Assembly: GCA_031761405.1 (NCBI GenBank)
Contig: JASEVX010000011.1
Span: forward strand, 26,709,527-26,773,526
DNA length: 64,000 bases
Direction of reading: 5' to 3'
Source: Serripes groenlandicus
Lineage: Eukaryota; Mollusca; Bivalvia; Cardiida; Cardiidae
Shown here piece by piece: positions 22,501 through 33,069 of this stretch. The translations under genes were made by a program, and so were the position numbers. Numbering within the stretch: the first letter of the stretch is position 1; the number at the start of each line of letters is the position of its first letter. Under the pieces are notes generated by a model. That model ran no database searches, was not told where the DNA came from, and saw nothing but the letters and a program-made list of their open reading frames with translations.

Positions 22501-24953
22501 CATTGTTCAATGGTTCAGAATAATTTTAGTAGTGGGCCACCCAAGGACCATTTAGGCCAATTCATTTTCAAATAAGGCCAGTGCATTTGCACAAGAAGAT
22601 TATCAAATATTATACTATATACATATAAGGAAAACAAGCCATGTCAAAAGTCTTGGTAGAGTGCCATTAAAGGAACGTGTGTGCCAAATAATTTAAAAAA
22701 CGGCCCAGTGCTTTTGTGTAAGACTATTTTTAAAGTTTTCACAATATATACTTCAGGTACTTCTACAAGCACAACTACTACGACGACAACTACTACAACG
22801 CCAATACCAACGACAACGAGCAGACCTTCAACGCCTTCGACAACGAGATCAACTACTACTCCTACAACAACAACAGCGAGGACAACGAAAGCAACTACAA
22901 CTACTCAAAGACCAACAGCAGCTCCAAGTATGTAAGCTTAGCTAACTGGATTAGTCTTGAAATCGCAAAATGATTCGCCATTTTTAACTACGCTCTATGC
23001 GAACATGCAAATCATTGTACACTTTTATACATGTCGACGTTTGTTTACTTATCTCATAGACTGGTGTCCCTGAGATTCTCGTCTTTGGTATCGATAGTGT
23101 AAGGCATTAGATAATCCAATTTAATGAATTACCACTGCAATTAAAAAGCTTAACGCACATTTATTTACTTGTTTTATCTTACTATTTTACTACGGTTGGA
23201 AAACATTTTCTCTTAGTTTGTCACAATCATCTGAAAAATATTACGAGAGTGACCGGAAAAGCAATCAGAATTATCAATGATAGCAGCTACCATCAATGAT
23301 GTCGTAATCTTTATACCTCTACCATCCGGATTGTTTAGCTCCGAGAAATGTTAAGGTTTTTTTTACAGAATATCAAGAATTATTCTGAAGCAAATTAAAT
23401 ACAGTCATACTCAACATAAAATAGCCACCGTTTGATGACGATAATTGACAAGCCTATGTCTTGGCACGTAGTATTTCATTTCTTCAGCATACACATTGCC
23501 CATCCAAGGTGATAAATGCAGCACGTATCGACCACGGACCTGTTCGCGTGTACGGCTCCACCTGTTACGAATTGGTTCTTGGGAATTACCCGTGGCAATA
23601 TGCTGAAAATGATTGTAGATATAAAGGCGGCCATCTAGTTCACATGCAAAACAAGGACGAAGAAGGCCATGTGATGAGGATTTTAGATGACAGCGGTTTC
23701 AAATATACTGTATGGATCGGTCTTCATGATATCTATATTGAAAACCAATTCCAATGGACATCAGGTATTTTCTATACTCTTTATGAAATACGAAGTAAGT
23801 TGTCAGTGTGCATGATGCTTCATTAATGTTATTGATTTCTTTTTAAATCGGAATTAGACAATACTAGTATGGTAATTTCTATCAGAAATGCCAGAGTTAA
23901 ATATATAATGAGACACAAATGCAGTTTTAGAACGGAGCCATGTATACACGCTCGTTTTTAAAAAGATTTCAAAGCCTCTGCATGTTTTACTTGTTTAACT
24001 TTTTTTAAATATGATTGTTTAAGTGTTACATATATACATTACATATTTGAAATAATTTCTTATAAATAAGTAACATTACATTTTGCTATATGTTTTAGTG
24101 TCGATCATTACATTTATGTATTGAACTGTTCTACATAGGAGATCCGGTATCATTTACGAAATGGCTGCCGGGACACGTGTCTAATTTTATGAGCCATCAT
24201 TACGAGGACTGTGTTGTTCTGGTTCCTACCTTGGGAAGTCATGGTCTCTGGGATGATATTAACTGTGGTCGGCTCCACTCATGGATATGTCAATATGGTG
24301 AGCGATATATGTTATAGTTAAAGTTCCTTTCGCTAGGCGAGAATTCGTAACAGCACTCCCTTCCAACATCCGATAAATATAAAGACCGCCCTTTAATGTG
24401 AAGGACTCATCTTCGACATATTTGCATGTCATGATGACAAATCGAGGCATACGAAAATACCAAACCGGTCTGTTAATAGCGCTAGCTGTGTAACTACATA
24501 TTTTCAGATCGCTATTGATTATTATTTATTGGCTTGTGAATGGCGTTAGTGTTTGATATGAATTTTATATAATACTTATACATATACAATAAATTCAAAA
24601 CGGATTTAATAACTGCTAGGATGAATTATAAATTGATCTGTTAAAATGAAGATCTTCTAATTATGCTATCATTTTACCATGTCCGGAGATCTTGGTTGTT
24701 AAAGGAATTTGTGTTTATGAATAACAACAGTATTCAAAGTTTGATACTAGATTGTTTTTCGAAGGGAGAAATAATCACTCATTAACGTATACAAGACGTT
24801 ATGTAGAGATTCATATATTATACCGAGTCTCAACTGTCCATCTACCTAAAAGAATAATTGCGTTCCTCACCTGTGACATCTCAAACATTTTATGGTTATA
24901 TTCTTTCAGATGCTGCGCAGACATCACTAGGTGTTTTTATTGGACGTAAATGA
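16373..24953 (+). CDS. CTLD gene copy B: signal peptide, small domain, triplicated mucin exons, frameshifted CTLD
   Basis: Exons by GT-AG and phase are 16373-16529, 18309-18397, 19126-19198, 20482-21060, 21798-22004, 22757-22927, 23488-23764, 24139-24297 and 24910-24953. The head parallels complete copy E residue for residue in most places. All three Thr-rich exons are phase 1-1, so any number can be included. The exons total 1756 nt, one more than a multiple of three; the extra base is in CTLD exon 1, where a T in 'cacattgccc' is absent from the relic at 27338. Either the lectin half of B is dead, or the head splices on to the in-frame D cassette at 31154. The product would be secreted. The choice of ATG 16373 rather than 16376 is arbitrary, and 'tattacag' just before it could be an acceptor for a 5' leader exon. 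Confidence 0.75.
16575..16705 (+). mobile_element. SINE-C fragment
   Basis: Contains 'ccaggggtcgtgagttcaaa' (B box region), then 'cgtctgtgtggaaaggtagc' and 'gcgagaaagccag', the SINE-C order, without a recognisable A box. It lies in intron 1 of copy B. Confidence 0.5.
16711..16990 (-). mobile_element. SINE-B copy
   Basis: Minus-strand SINE-B: 'ggtgttttacgtcgctttca', 'gttatatcacggcgtttcctg', 'ccctgagcgccaaggaggg', then a head with 'gagatcgaactcgtgacctcc'. A short piece of another tail ('caatcaatcaatc') follows. Confidence 0.65.
17494..17757. mobile_element. MITE-1 copy
   Basis: The ends 'tgagccgttccgcgagaaaa' and 'ttttctcgcgggacgactca' are inverted, followed inward by 'ccaacattatgg' facing 'ccatactgttgg'. 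The body carries 'gcgtaaagtatcgacccgg' facing 'ctgggtcgatacattacgc'. There are six copies in this window. Confidence 0.8.
18106..18292. repeat. Degenerate (AACTACAGT/AACTACAAT)n microsatellite
   Basis: About twenty short units of 'taactacagtaactacaa' type end just before the acceptor of copy B exon 2. The Val-rich minus-strand open frame across it is a product of the repeat. Confidence 0.8.
18309..18397 (+). CDS. Copy B exon 2: small domain, middle part
   Basis: After 'ttcttcag' it reads GYMYEFDCNAQYTEAKGLSS then NWSAVLFDHQ, ending before gtatgt in phase 0. It is 89 nt, identical in length to copy E exon 2. Confidence 0.8.
19126..19198 (+). CDS. Copy B exon 3: small domain, last part
   Basis: After 'attttacag' it reads VVYLEMTNVVSVQTCQGI then IPVADK, leaving one base (G) before gtataa. 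It is 73 nt, as in copy E. The Cys of QTCQG may pair with an earlier Cys of the domain. Confidence 0.8.
19808..19905. repeat. Short dispersed block shared with 49838-49915
   Basis: Both sites carry 'ctgtgc' then '(g/a)acg' and 'ggctgatctc(a/g)aacatc', at matching distances upstream of the mucin exon. This indicates that the intron as well as the exons was duplicated between B and E. Confidence 0.45.
20482..21060 (+). CDS. Copy B mucin exon a (Thr-rich)
   Basis: After 'cattcgtag' 193 codons follow, mostly Thr with Ser and Pro (for example TTTPTSTNTTTSTTTT), ending CCA-A before gtatgt. Near the end a 15-bp unit repeats, giving TKATTKATTKAT. This composition is typical of densely O-glycosylated mucin-like linkers and would hold the CTLD away from the small domain. 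The enter and leave phases are both 1. The Val-rich minus-strand frame is its mirror, not a gene. Confidence 0.8.
21360..21700. repeat. Copy of the ~165-bp dispersed repeat in a mucin intron
   Basis: Units with 'gagccccgtcc', 'ggcggccatgttttt' and 'gagggccagccaaggaac' resemble the tandem block at 1945-2740. The unit returns in the next intron (22380-22700). Confidence 0.6.
21798..22004 (+). CDS. Copy B mucin exon b (Thr-rich)
   Basis: After 'ataattcag' 69 codons closely match the end of mucin exon a, with TKATTKATTTTQKPTTAPS. It ends A before gtatat, phase 1-1. The flanking 'cctatcctactggatta' after the donor is also shared, so exon and intron were copied as a unit. Confidence 0.75.
22225..22330 (+). 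repeat. SINE-C-like fragment
   Basis: 'ccaggggttgtatgttcgaa' matches the T-arm region of SINE-C; only this part is preserved. Confidence 0.4.
22380..22700. repeat. Second copy of the ~165-bp repeat in a mucin intron
   Basis: Same order of blocks as 21360-21700 ('ggccaacttatttccaaatc', 'aagccccgtc', 'gtgggccacccaagga'). Confidence 0.55.
22757..22927 (+). CDS. Copy B mucin exon c (Thr-rich)
   Basis: After 'tacttcag' 57 codons of TSTSTTTTTTTTTTPIPTTT type end CCA-A before gtatgt, phase 1-1. It is the third member of the exon triplication and the last before the CTLD. Confidence 0.75.
22928..23487. other. Intron before the copy B CTLD
   Basis: The first part continues the mucin-exon cassette ('ctcatagactggtgtccctg'). 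From about 23400 it aligns with the sequence before the D and E CTLDs ('tttgatgacgataattgaca'). Confidence 0.5.
23488..23764 (+). CDS. Copy B CTLD exon 1 (one extra base)
   Basis: The CTLD core is fully recognisable: GSTCYELVLGNYPWQYAEND, GGHLVHMQN, VWIGLHD. The exon is 277 nt where A, D and E have 276. The frame needed for the CTLD starts with a whole codon at the acceptor, but the preceding exon leaves one base, so the join is out of frame. A downstream in-frame acceptor ('aaatgcag', exon from 23522) exists but has no pyrimidine tract and would drop the first Cys. Confidence 0.7.
24139..24297 (+). CDS. Copy B CTLD exon 2
   Basis: Begins after 'ctacatag' and ends TAT-G before gtgagc. It reads FTKWLPGHVSNFMSHH, EDCVVLVP, GLWDDINC and WICQYG. 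At 159 nt it is five codons shorter than D and E, in the loop before GLWDD. There is no EPN or QPD triplet. Confidence 0.75.
24910..24953 (+). CDS. Copy B CTLD exon 3 (short C-terminus)
   Basis: After 'ttctttcag' the codons give DAAQTSLGVFIGRK and TGA. It is much shorter than the D and E version (134 nt) yet keeps the IGRK end, which suggests internal loss. Confidence 0.65.
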
Positions 24954-26329
24954 TTTATTAAATCATTAAAGTGGGAATAACTTAGACTGTCCTATTTTTC
25001 CAAACCAGTATTACCCTTTGAATTGTGATATATGATTACAAAAGAGAAAGGCAATTAAAATGATATTACCTTTGTAACACGTTCTGTTGATGCGGCCACT
25101 TTCAAATCAGGAAAGGTCTCCATAAACGATTTAACCCAGACAATGTCAAGAGGGCAGTTATGACACGATATAAGATATACATACCTATGATAGCACTTTC
25201 AGTTGCCGCGACTGAAGTAGTTCAGATCAAGTGTGACAGTCCAAAGGACAATAATGAAATAAGTTACGAAACAATATAACTATTAAGCCAAAAGGTTTTG
25301 GAGTGAAAGTGCACTCTAGTTGGAGTCTAGTCTTGGCTTGTCTGGGGAATATATTGGTTTGACTGGCGGCGAAATCTGCTCTCAGTATCGTTATAATGCC
25401 TGTTTGATTAACGTTCCTGTTTAGTTTTGATCATAGGCGCGCATTCACCAGTCTCACGTTTTGGGCTATTTCTAAATATAAGTTATAGACTGACAAAACG
25501 AAACTTTAGATTGTATAAACATTCGATTTAATTCTTAGAGATGTGTTTTACTACGATACTTTGAAGCTTAGATAAGATAAACACTTCGTAATCCGTAGTA
25601 TTGATCAAAATGAATATGCATTGTGTAAAGAAATTTCATACAATAACAGAACAACACTAATGTAAATATTTTCTAACAGTTCTTTTAAATCTTGAACACA
25701 CCTATGGACCAGTGGGAAGTAAAAAAAACCAATAAGTTCGAGTCGGTTTCATACATAGACTGATTACTTGCCTTGTTTGTAATGCATATGTTGGCTTAAC
25801 CAATTAATATAATATTTTTGCATTTAGTGAATGCGACAGACGTCCGCTCTTCGAAAACTACACGACAATATGTAGTAAGTACCGGATATAACTTCTCCAG
25901 ATGCCGACTGACAGTTATCAACAACAGTGTTATATTATGCTGAAATCGTAGATGAATCAGGAAGAGGTAACTGGGTAACACATGTGAAACGGGTACACTT
26001 GTTACTCAGAAATGTTTATACGAAACTTAACAAAACGTTTAAAGTATTATGACAAATTAATTTCAGCGGTTATTGATTGATTGATTGGATTTATTGCAGT
26101 TTTCGAGTTAGATCATGTCGATAAGTTCATCGTACCATATGTCCTTGCTTTATCGCTTTCACAAACCTTTGCTTCTGATGCATCAGTCTATCTGTTCACA
26201 TAGACTATTTTTGACCTAATTCATTAAACCAATGCTACCGATAATAAAGAAAGTTAGAATGAGTAAACATTAACAATAGCCAATTGCCCCCGCTCGTTCA
26301 AATCAATTCTGTATTAGATGTCTCTTTAG
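24954..26329. other. Spacer after copy B, no gene seen
   Basis: AT-rich sequence without a convincing exon. A decayed SINE-C tail on the minus strand lies near 26080-26235 ('gattgattggatttattgca'). Confidence 0.4.
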
Positions 26330-26391
26330 GTCGGGTATTTAGAAATGACCGGTGTCGTGTCAGACCAGATGTCGGGGCAGCGTTTCGTTAG
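26330..26391 (+). pseudogene. Relic of a small-domain exon 3
   Basis: After 'tctctttag' it reads VGYLEMTGVVSDQ, then loses two bases relative to copy E within the TCQG segment, and reaches a stop (TAA). No donor is preserved. It marks a former gene copy between B and D. Confidence 0.65.
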
Positions 26392-27337
26392 TATATAAAT
26401 GTATAAGAGCTAGCCCAATGGATAACTTGCGGCAAGTTCATCTTATCATTTGTTTCTTGACTTTCTCGCACAAGAACATCACACACTATGCTTCCGAGGC
26501 AACTATCTTTATTCGCACACTTAAGCCCATTAGTGAAAGACGAATGACATTAGTCACAATGACTTTTCTTTTTAACAATCATCGAAAAGAATCACTAAAA
26601 GAATTCTAATCTGTTCTGTCTATGAATGCAATTGCCCGAGTTATTAAAATAATCATGTGTCCGAGGTCAAGTATTTAACAAAATACTTACTTACATTATC
26701 TGGAGGCGGGTATCTACCAATTTAATATTCGAATACATCCGTTATGTATTGCATACATGATTTAATAATTCATAGTAAATAGTTTAAATGTAGCTTGCCA
26801 TTATGAAACGTAAAACGATCATTGATGCTGCGAAATTTTAATTTTAACACATTACATATTTCATGCTTACATTTGTTGTTGTGGTTATAGCCTTTCTTAA
26901 GAAGCTTGTCGAAATTACCCCTGTGGCTGGGGGACACTCAATAAGAATTGCAGCCACAGTCTGACCCTTGCTTGAACCGTAAGAGCCGGCTAAATGGGTC
27001 TAAACGATTGGAGTCAATGTAACTCTTGAGCTCCTGCAGGTGGGGTGGTACTGGTTTCATACCTTATATATTTTTTTATCTCGATGTAAATATAGGGTTT
27101 GGGACCATTTTCATCTTTCCTGTCCGCCGCGATATGCCCTTAGCTGTTGAAAGCAAAGTAAAACCAAACCAAACATGATTTTGATAGAAAGGTATAAATT
27201 GATAGTTTAGTGTTAATCTTTAAAAAATGGGCAATATAAGACATTCTTAACTTAAGATAGCCATTGTTCGATGACTGATAATAGTAAAGCATATGTCTTG
27301 TTACGTATTCCCCTTAACACGTGTTTCATATATTCAG
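26392..27337. other. Spacer between relic exons
   Basis: Decayed sequence; no mucin-type Thr-rich stretch remains. Short similarities to the intron before the copy B mucin exon are visible near 26760-26900. Confidence 0.35.
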
Positions 27338-27444
27338 TATACAAATGCCCATCCAAGGTGATCATGCAGCACTTATCCACTACGGACCTGTTCGCGTGTA
27401 CGGCTCCAACTGTTGTTATGAATTGGTCCTTGGGAATAACCAGT
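27338..27444 (+). pseudogene. Truncated relic of CTLD exon 1
   Basis: Begins after 'atattcag' and matches copy B closely ('cctgttcgcgtgtacggctc'), but has small indels ('atcatgcag' for 'ataaatgcag', and extra bases in 'ctgttgttatgaa') and stops matching after 'ttgggaataac'. Unrelated sequence with a 'ggtagcccactgggctacc' palindrome follows. Confidence 0.7.
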
Positions 27445-28836
27445 GTCCGACAAATTTCAGAATTGTTTGGTAGCCCACTGGGCTACCAGATTTGGAAGCT
27501 GGTAGCCCGAAATATCGCGGATGCCAATGAGTGTTTTATGATTATTTTTGTTTTCTACTTCTGTACAAACATAATATTAAGAGCACACCATGTACATGAT
27601 TTAAGGGTAGTGACCAATTCAATTTCAAATAACATGACTGTGTTGCAAAAGACCTGAAGTGCAGCATTTAGTTAAAAAAAAAATGAAATTTGGAAAAGGG
27701 ACTTTTTGGTGGAGCTTAACAGATAGGAGAAAATTGGTACTAAAGTTTTTCAAGATTATTTTTCACTAGGTTATTTGAAATATTCTGCATAAAATGTATG
27801 TATTTTATCCATATTTACAAAAGATTTAAAAGCTAGTGACAGAAATTTTTAAAACTTGAGACCAAAAAAATCAAATGATGTAGTATAAACTCTTCAAATG
27901 GGAGGTCACCGATTTAGGTCCCTCACCGAAACAGGGCATACGATACGAGTGTCAGTTTTACAAAGAACGACATATTAATTACCTTGGAGTAGTCCTGAAT
28001 TATAATGGCTCGTTTAATCGTCATCAACAGTTGATTTATGGAAAAGCACTAAAAGCCATGTCTACACTATTCGCTAATACTCGTGAATTCAGCTTTAGTC
28101 CCAAAACTATGTGTCAATTGTTTGATTCATTTGTATCTTCAATTTTGAATTATGGGTCAGAAGTAAGCGGCTTTTATTCACTGAAAGACATTGAGCGGCT
28201 ACATATGAAGTTTTGTAAAAGGCTATTAGGTGTAAAATTATCCACTAGTAACGTTGGTGTTTACGGAGAATTAGGGCGTTTTCCTCTTAGTATTGCTAGA
28301 CAAATAAGAATTTTAAAATATTGGTTTAAAGTGAATCGGACAGACAATTGTATTATTACACCAGTGTACCAGTGCTTACTAGATGATCTCAAGAAAGGAC
28401 ACACAAATTGGGCCGCAAAAGTAAGAAGTATGTTAGCAAACAATGGATTTTTATATGTATGGGAAGTACCGCTTAGTGTTAATCCGAAGAATTTCTTAAC
28501 AATCTTCAAACAAAGACTAATTGACAATTTTATCCAACAGTGGTCAAGTGATTTGAGAGAAAATAAGGTGCTTACTTTATATAAAGAAATTAAGCCTGAC
28601 TTCGAATACGAGCACTACTTAGATTTGATAAGTTTGAAATCGGACAGGAAAGTAATTGTGCAAATTCGCCTATCTGCTCATAATCTACACATACAGACTG
28701 GTCGATATGGGGCAGGCAGGGTGGAGAGAAACCAACGACTTTGTAAAATATGTAATAATGGCGACATAGAAGATGAATTTCATTTTATTATACCCCCAAA
28801 AAACAAAGTTTTGGGGGGGTATATAGGAGTCACTGT

Positions 28837-28921
28837 GTCGGTCGGTCGGTCGGTCGGTCGGTCGGTCGGTCGGTCGGTCGGTCGGTCGGTCGGTCGGTCG
28901 GTCGGTCGGTCGGTCGGTCGG
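28837..28921. repeat. (GGTC)n microsatellite, about 21 copies
   Basis: An uninterrupted run of about 85 bp. A second, two-unit (GGTC) stretch lies at the far end of the same element (about 30227). Confidence 0.95.
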
Positions 28922-29004
28922 AAGCCATATTTTGTCCGGACCATATCTTAACAATGCAACATAGGATTTGAACGAAACTTCATAGGATGATACAACACAT
29001 TTAG

Positions 29005-30225
29005 AGGAAGTGCGGTGTACAGGAACCATAACTCTATTTTATCTAAATACAGAGTTATTGTCCTTTGTTACTTTTTCTTGTCCGGAGAATTACTTAATAA
29101 CTAACAGATGGAATCTAATAAAACTACATACAATGGTAGAGCATAATGAGAGGAAGTGCAGTGTACAAGAACCATAACTCTAATTTACATAATTACAGAG
29201 TTATTGCCCTTTGTTACTTTTTCTTATTCGTAGAGTCTTGTCCAGAGCATAACTTTAAAACAAATTGTTGGAATTTAATAAAACTTCATAGGATGATACA
29301 ACACATTGAGAGGAAGTGCGGTGTACAGGAACCATAACTCTATTTTATCTTAATACAGAGTTATTGCCCTTTGTTACTTTTTCTTGTCCGGAGAATTACT
29401 TAATAACTAACAGATGGAATCTAATAAAACTGCATACAATGGTAGAGCATACTCAGAGAAAGTGCAGTGTACAATAATCATAACTCTAATTTACATAATT
29501 ACAGAGTTATTGCCCTTTGTTACTTTTTCTTGTTCGTAGAGTCTTGTCTGGAGCATAACTTTAAAACTAATTGTTGGAATTTAATAAAACATCATAGGAT
29601 GATACAACACATTGAGAGGAAGTGCGGTGTACAGGAACCATAACTCTATTTTACCTAAATACAGATTTATTGCCCTTTGTTACTTTTTCTTGTCCGTAGA
29701 ATTACTTAATAACTAATAGATGGAATCTAATAAAACTACATATAATGGTAGAGCATAATCAGAGGAAGTGCAGTGTACAAGAAACATAACTCTACTTTAC
29801 ATAATTACAGAGTTATTGCCCTTTGTTACTTTTTCTTATTCGTAGTCTTGTCCGGAGCATAACTTTAAAACTAATTGTTGGAATTTAATAAAACTTCATA
29901 GGATGATACAACACATTGAGAGGAAGTGCAGTGTACAGAAACCATAACTCTATTTAATCTAAATACAGAGTTATTGCCCTTTGTTACTTTGTCTTGTCCG
30001 GAGAATTACTTAATAACTAACAGATGGAATCTAATAAAACTGCATACAATGGTAGAGCATAATCAGAGGAAGTTCAGTGTACAAGAACCATAACTCTAAT
30101 TTACATAATTACAGAGTTATTGCCCTTTGTCTTGTCCAGAGCATAACTCTAAAACAAATTGTTGGAATTTAATAAAACTTCATAGGATGATACAACACAT
30201 TGAGAGGAAGTGCGGTGTATTTTGT
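29005..30225. repeat. 306-bp higher-order tandem repeat
   Basis: Starts of 'aggaagtgc(g/a)gtgtac' lie at 29005, 29311, 29617, 29921 and 30205, giving spacings of 306, 306, 304 and 284. Each period holds an A half and a B half that differ from each other more than A from A, so the unit of amplification was the dimer. Confidence 0.85.
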
Positions 30226-30793
30226 TGGTCGGTCGGAAGCCATATTTTGAGTCAAGGTGCTGTTTTGGGGGTATTTATCATCTTCAGTGATAGTTCTAGT
30301 TCTTACTTGTAATGTATATAAAGTAATTAGGAAAAGATATTTAAGTAACCATTTCATTGATAGACCTAGTGTACACAAACTGTGTGAATTGTTATGTTCT
30401 ACGGACAAGTCAACGATCAATAACCTGATCAGTTATATTAAATGCGCTCTTGTGATAAGAAGAAACTACTTATATACATGAAATGTTTAATTATTCTCTC
30501 TTGCACTTACACATTCTGTAAATAAATGTATGTTGTAAAATGAGCAATACTAATATAATTATCAGTATTAGTATTTCTTTGTATATATGTGTGTGTGTGG
30601 GTTTGTGTGAGTGTATGTATATGTGTATGACATAATGTATGTATGTACATGTTTATATATTTATATATTTGTGTATAATTTAATGTAATATAGATGTTCT
30701 TATTATTACGACCTGAAAATAACTGGTAATCATGTATGGACGAGAAACATCTTGTTTAAGTCCAAATAAAATTTGTGTTCTGTTCTGTTCTAT

Positions 30794-31153
30794 TAAATAA
30801 GATTCAATTTTATTAACCAAGTCAAATTTATCAGGTTCAATGAAGTTATTAACCCTTTCCCTCATATAGACGCTCTCTGTCGTGGCAATTAAATGAATAT
30901 GAATATATTTGAACACCACGCAATCATATTTAACTTTAAATGGAAGTGGGGACTAATCGAAAGACAGGCGTTACCATTAATGAGTTATATCAAAGTTTAT
31001 ATAATACCTCTATCATAACGTTGACTATGGGCTTTTGGCGTGTTTTAACATCAAACAATTATATTTAACTTTAAATAGCTAATGTTTGATGACGATAATT
31101 GACAATCATATGTTTTGTCACGCATTTCACTTAAACCTGTATCCTTTCTTCAG
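30794..31153. other. Spacer before CTLD cassette D
   Basis: Holds a MITE-2-like end near 30850 ('aaccctttccctcatatag'). From about 31026 it aligns with the sequence before the E CTLD ('aacatcaaacaat', 'tttgatgacgataatt'). Confidence 0.5.
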
Positions 31154-31429
31154 CATACACATGTCCAGACAATGTGACAAATGCAGCACATTACAACCAC
31201 GGAACTGTTCGAGTCTACGGGTCCACATGTTACGAATATGTCCCCGGGAATCACCCATGGCAATATGCTGAAAATAATTGTAGAAATAAAGGTGGTCATC
31301 TAGTTCACATTCAAAACATTGGCGAAGAAAACAACGTGATGGGATTCCTGCATGACAACGGTTTCAAATATGCTGTATGGATCGGTCTACATGATCTCTC
31401 ATATGAAAACTATTTTCAATGGACATCAG
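31154..31429 (+). CDS. CTLD cassette D, CTLD exon 1
   Basis: After 'tttcttcag' it reads YTCPDNVTNAAHYNHG, GSTCYEYVPGNHPWQYAENN, GGHLVHIQN and VWIGLHD, ending TCA-G before gtattt. It is 276 nt, entering in the phase left by the mucin exons of B and E. No signal-peptide, small-domain or mucin exon of its own lies between copy B and this exon. It is nearly identical to the E exon at 51670. Confidence 0.85.
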
Positions 31430-31712
31430 GTATTTCCTTTCACAAAAACAACATTAATCGACCATTTTTCATGCTGCTACATCAACAATGTTAGAAGCTA
31501 AGGCTTAAATCGACATTTCTGTCTGAAATATCATAGTTCACACTCATGTTTGACATATATGCAGTCTGTATAAAGGGTCCGGTATAAACGTCCGAGTTTA
31601 AATAGATTCCAAAGCTCCTTTTATTTACAGTTCGTCTTTTTTAACTAGTTTTCACTACTTAAAAGGAAAAACGCAAAATATAACCATTGGTGTATATATA
31701 TTATTATTATTT

Positions 31713-31733
31713 GGGGGGGGGGGGGGGGGGGGG
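31713..31733. repeat. Poly-G tract (21 G)
   Basis: A run of 21 G follows 'ttattattattt' in intron 1 of cassette D. The same place in E (about 52210-52245) has only short G runs, so the tract expanded after the duplication. Confidence 0.9.
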
Positions 31734-32895
31734 AATTAATATTGGCAATTAATAACGACTTCGGTTTTAAATGGATTGTTTCAAATGAAGTTAACCCATT
31801 TATTCCTGAACACAAGGCATTAAGGCACACTCTGTATCTTCAAACATCCAAGCTGCCCTGAATATGATCTGTAATTACAAATTGACTTTGAAATAGTGAC
31901 CCCCAGAAGACTTAAACGTGTAAAAAAATATCTTATTTTTATACGCAATTTTTTATTTCGGTAGTTTAAATATACAAATGATGTTATCGTTACAATTTGA
32001 TTGCTTACCTCATTGTATACTTTTATATTATTCCTTCTATTTTTCATATGACAAACATGCGAGCTTTCAATGTTTATACATGTATCTATTTAAATTTACA
32101 TGTTTACCAAACGTGATGGTAAATCGATAGGCATCCAAAAGTACAAGTCTGGTCTGCTTATAGCGCTAGCTGTGTGTATATACTCAAAGTATTTTTTGAC
32201 ATTATAAGGACACGTGTTGAGCAATGAAATCGAATGTTTAGGATGAACAAGCAGATTATTGTTTTAAATAAAGGTCTTCTAATCAGTTTATCATTATCTG
32301 CGGTGATAACTGTTTTCAATGGAAAATCAGCAAATACGTGTATATGTTGACAATTCGGTATACTGAACAAACATTGAGGTCAAAATGGGCCTCTAAACAA
32401 GAATATCGATGGGAAACATAAGAAACCCACCGTTTTCTGAATGTTTTCCAGAGTTACAAAATCGTAACACGTTTCATAGTATCATTCTCCCCTAGATTTA
32501 ATTTCGCAATGGCGTCTCCGTACATTTTAATTTCTCACGACCCTAGCAACCATAGAAACGGACAATTGTTGCGCAATAAGCCGTAAATGTGGATTTAACA
32601 TAGACAATTTAAGTATAACAATTGTTCATTTTCTAAATATAAGAGTTTTTAAAAACATAAAAATGACAAGTTTTTAAATAAAATAAAATTAAAATATACA
32701 ATAAAAGGTTTTTGCTCGAATTTTGGAAACCATTGTGTTGGGACTCGAGCCTTCGGCGGAGTTCTGTCGAAGGAACGTGTCCAACAAAATATTTTTACAT
32801 ACAGATGCAATCATCTATAGTACTACATGTGTGCATCAAATATTCAATAATATGTTTTAAAATTGACATAACATTTTAAAAACTATTTAACACAG

Positions 32896-33069
32896 GAGAT
32901 CCGGTAACATTTACAAAATGGCGGCCAGGACACGTCTCTAATTTTACAAGGCATCATTTCGAGGATTGTGTCGTTCTGGTTCCCTATATTCATTCTGGAT
33001 TCCTAGGCAGTTATGGACTCTGGGATGACATTCAGTGTGGTGAACCCCACCCATGGATATGTCAACATG
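32896..33069 (+). CDS. CTLD cassette D, CTLD exon 2
   Basis: After 'aacacag' it reads DPVTFTKWRPGHVSNFT, EDCVVLVPYIHSGFLGSYG, LWDDIQC and WICQH, ending CAT-G before gtaata. It is 174 nt, as in E. It has WDD in place of WND and no EPN or QPD. Confidence 0.85.

Larger units (their letters stand above)
28791..30273. mobile_element. 1.5-kb non-autonomous element with TACCCCCAAAA ends
   Basis: It starts TACCCCCAAAA and ends TTTTGGGGGTA, an inverted pair, and interrupts the reading frame of the LINE fragment. Inside are a (GGTC)n tract and a five-unit array of about 306 bp, each unit made of two related halves of about 150 bp ('aggaagtgcggtgtacagga' and 'aggaagtgcagtgtacaaga'). There is no coding capacity and no clear target duplication. 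Confidence 0.7.
27955..30793 (+). mobile_element. 5'-truncated LINE fragment, split by another element
   Basis: Coding starts near 27965 (HINYLGVVLNYNG, the region after the RT active site), continues to 28790, is interrupted at 28791-30273, and resumes at 30274-30481 (LTCNVYKVIRKRYLSNHF, to a TGA stop). The 3' end is an AATAAA-containing sequence with a 'tgttctgttctgttct' tail near 30793. The protein aligns with the 34298-37252 protein (LNYGSEV / LCYGSQV; KRLLGVK / KRYLGVK), so it belongs to the same superfamily but not the same subfamily. It lacks endonuclease and RT catalytic motifs. Confidence 0.75.

Noticed and set aside
24752..24949. 65-codon frame ending near copy B exon 3
   Set aside because: The real exon here is in another frame (DAAQTSLGVFIGRK), fixed by the acceptor and by the conserved end.
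28791..28951. VGRS-repeat tail on the 306-codon frame
   Set aside because: The frame runs by chance from the LINE protein into the inserted (GGTC)n element; the true LINE C-terminus resumes at 30274.
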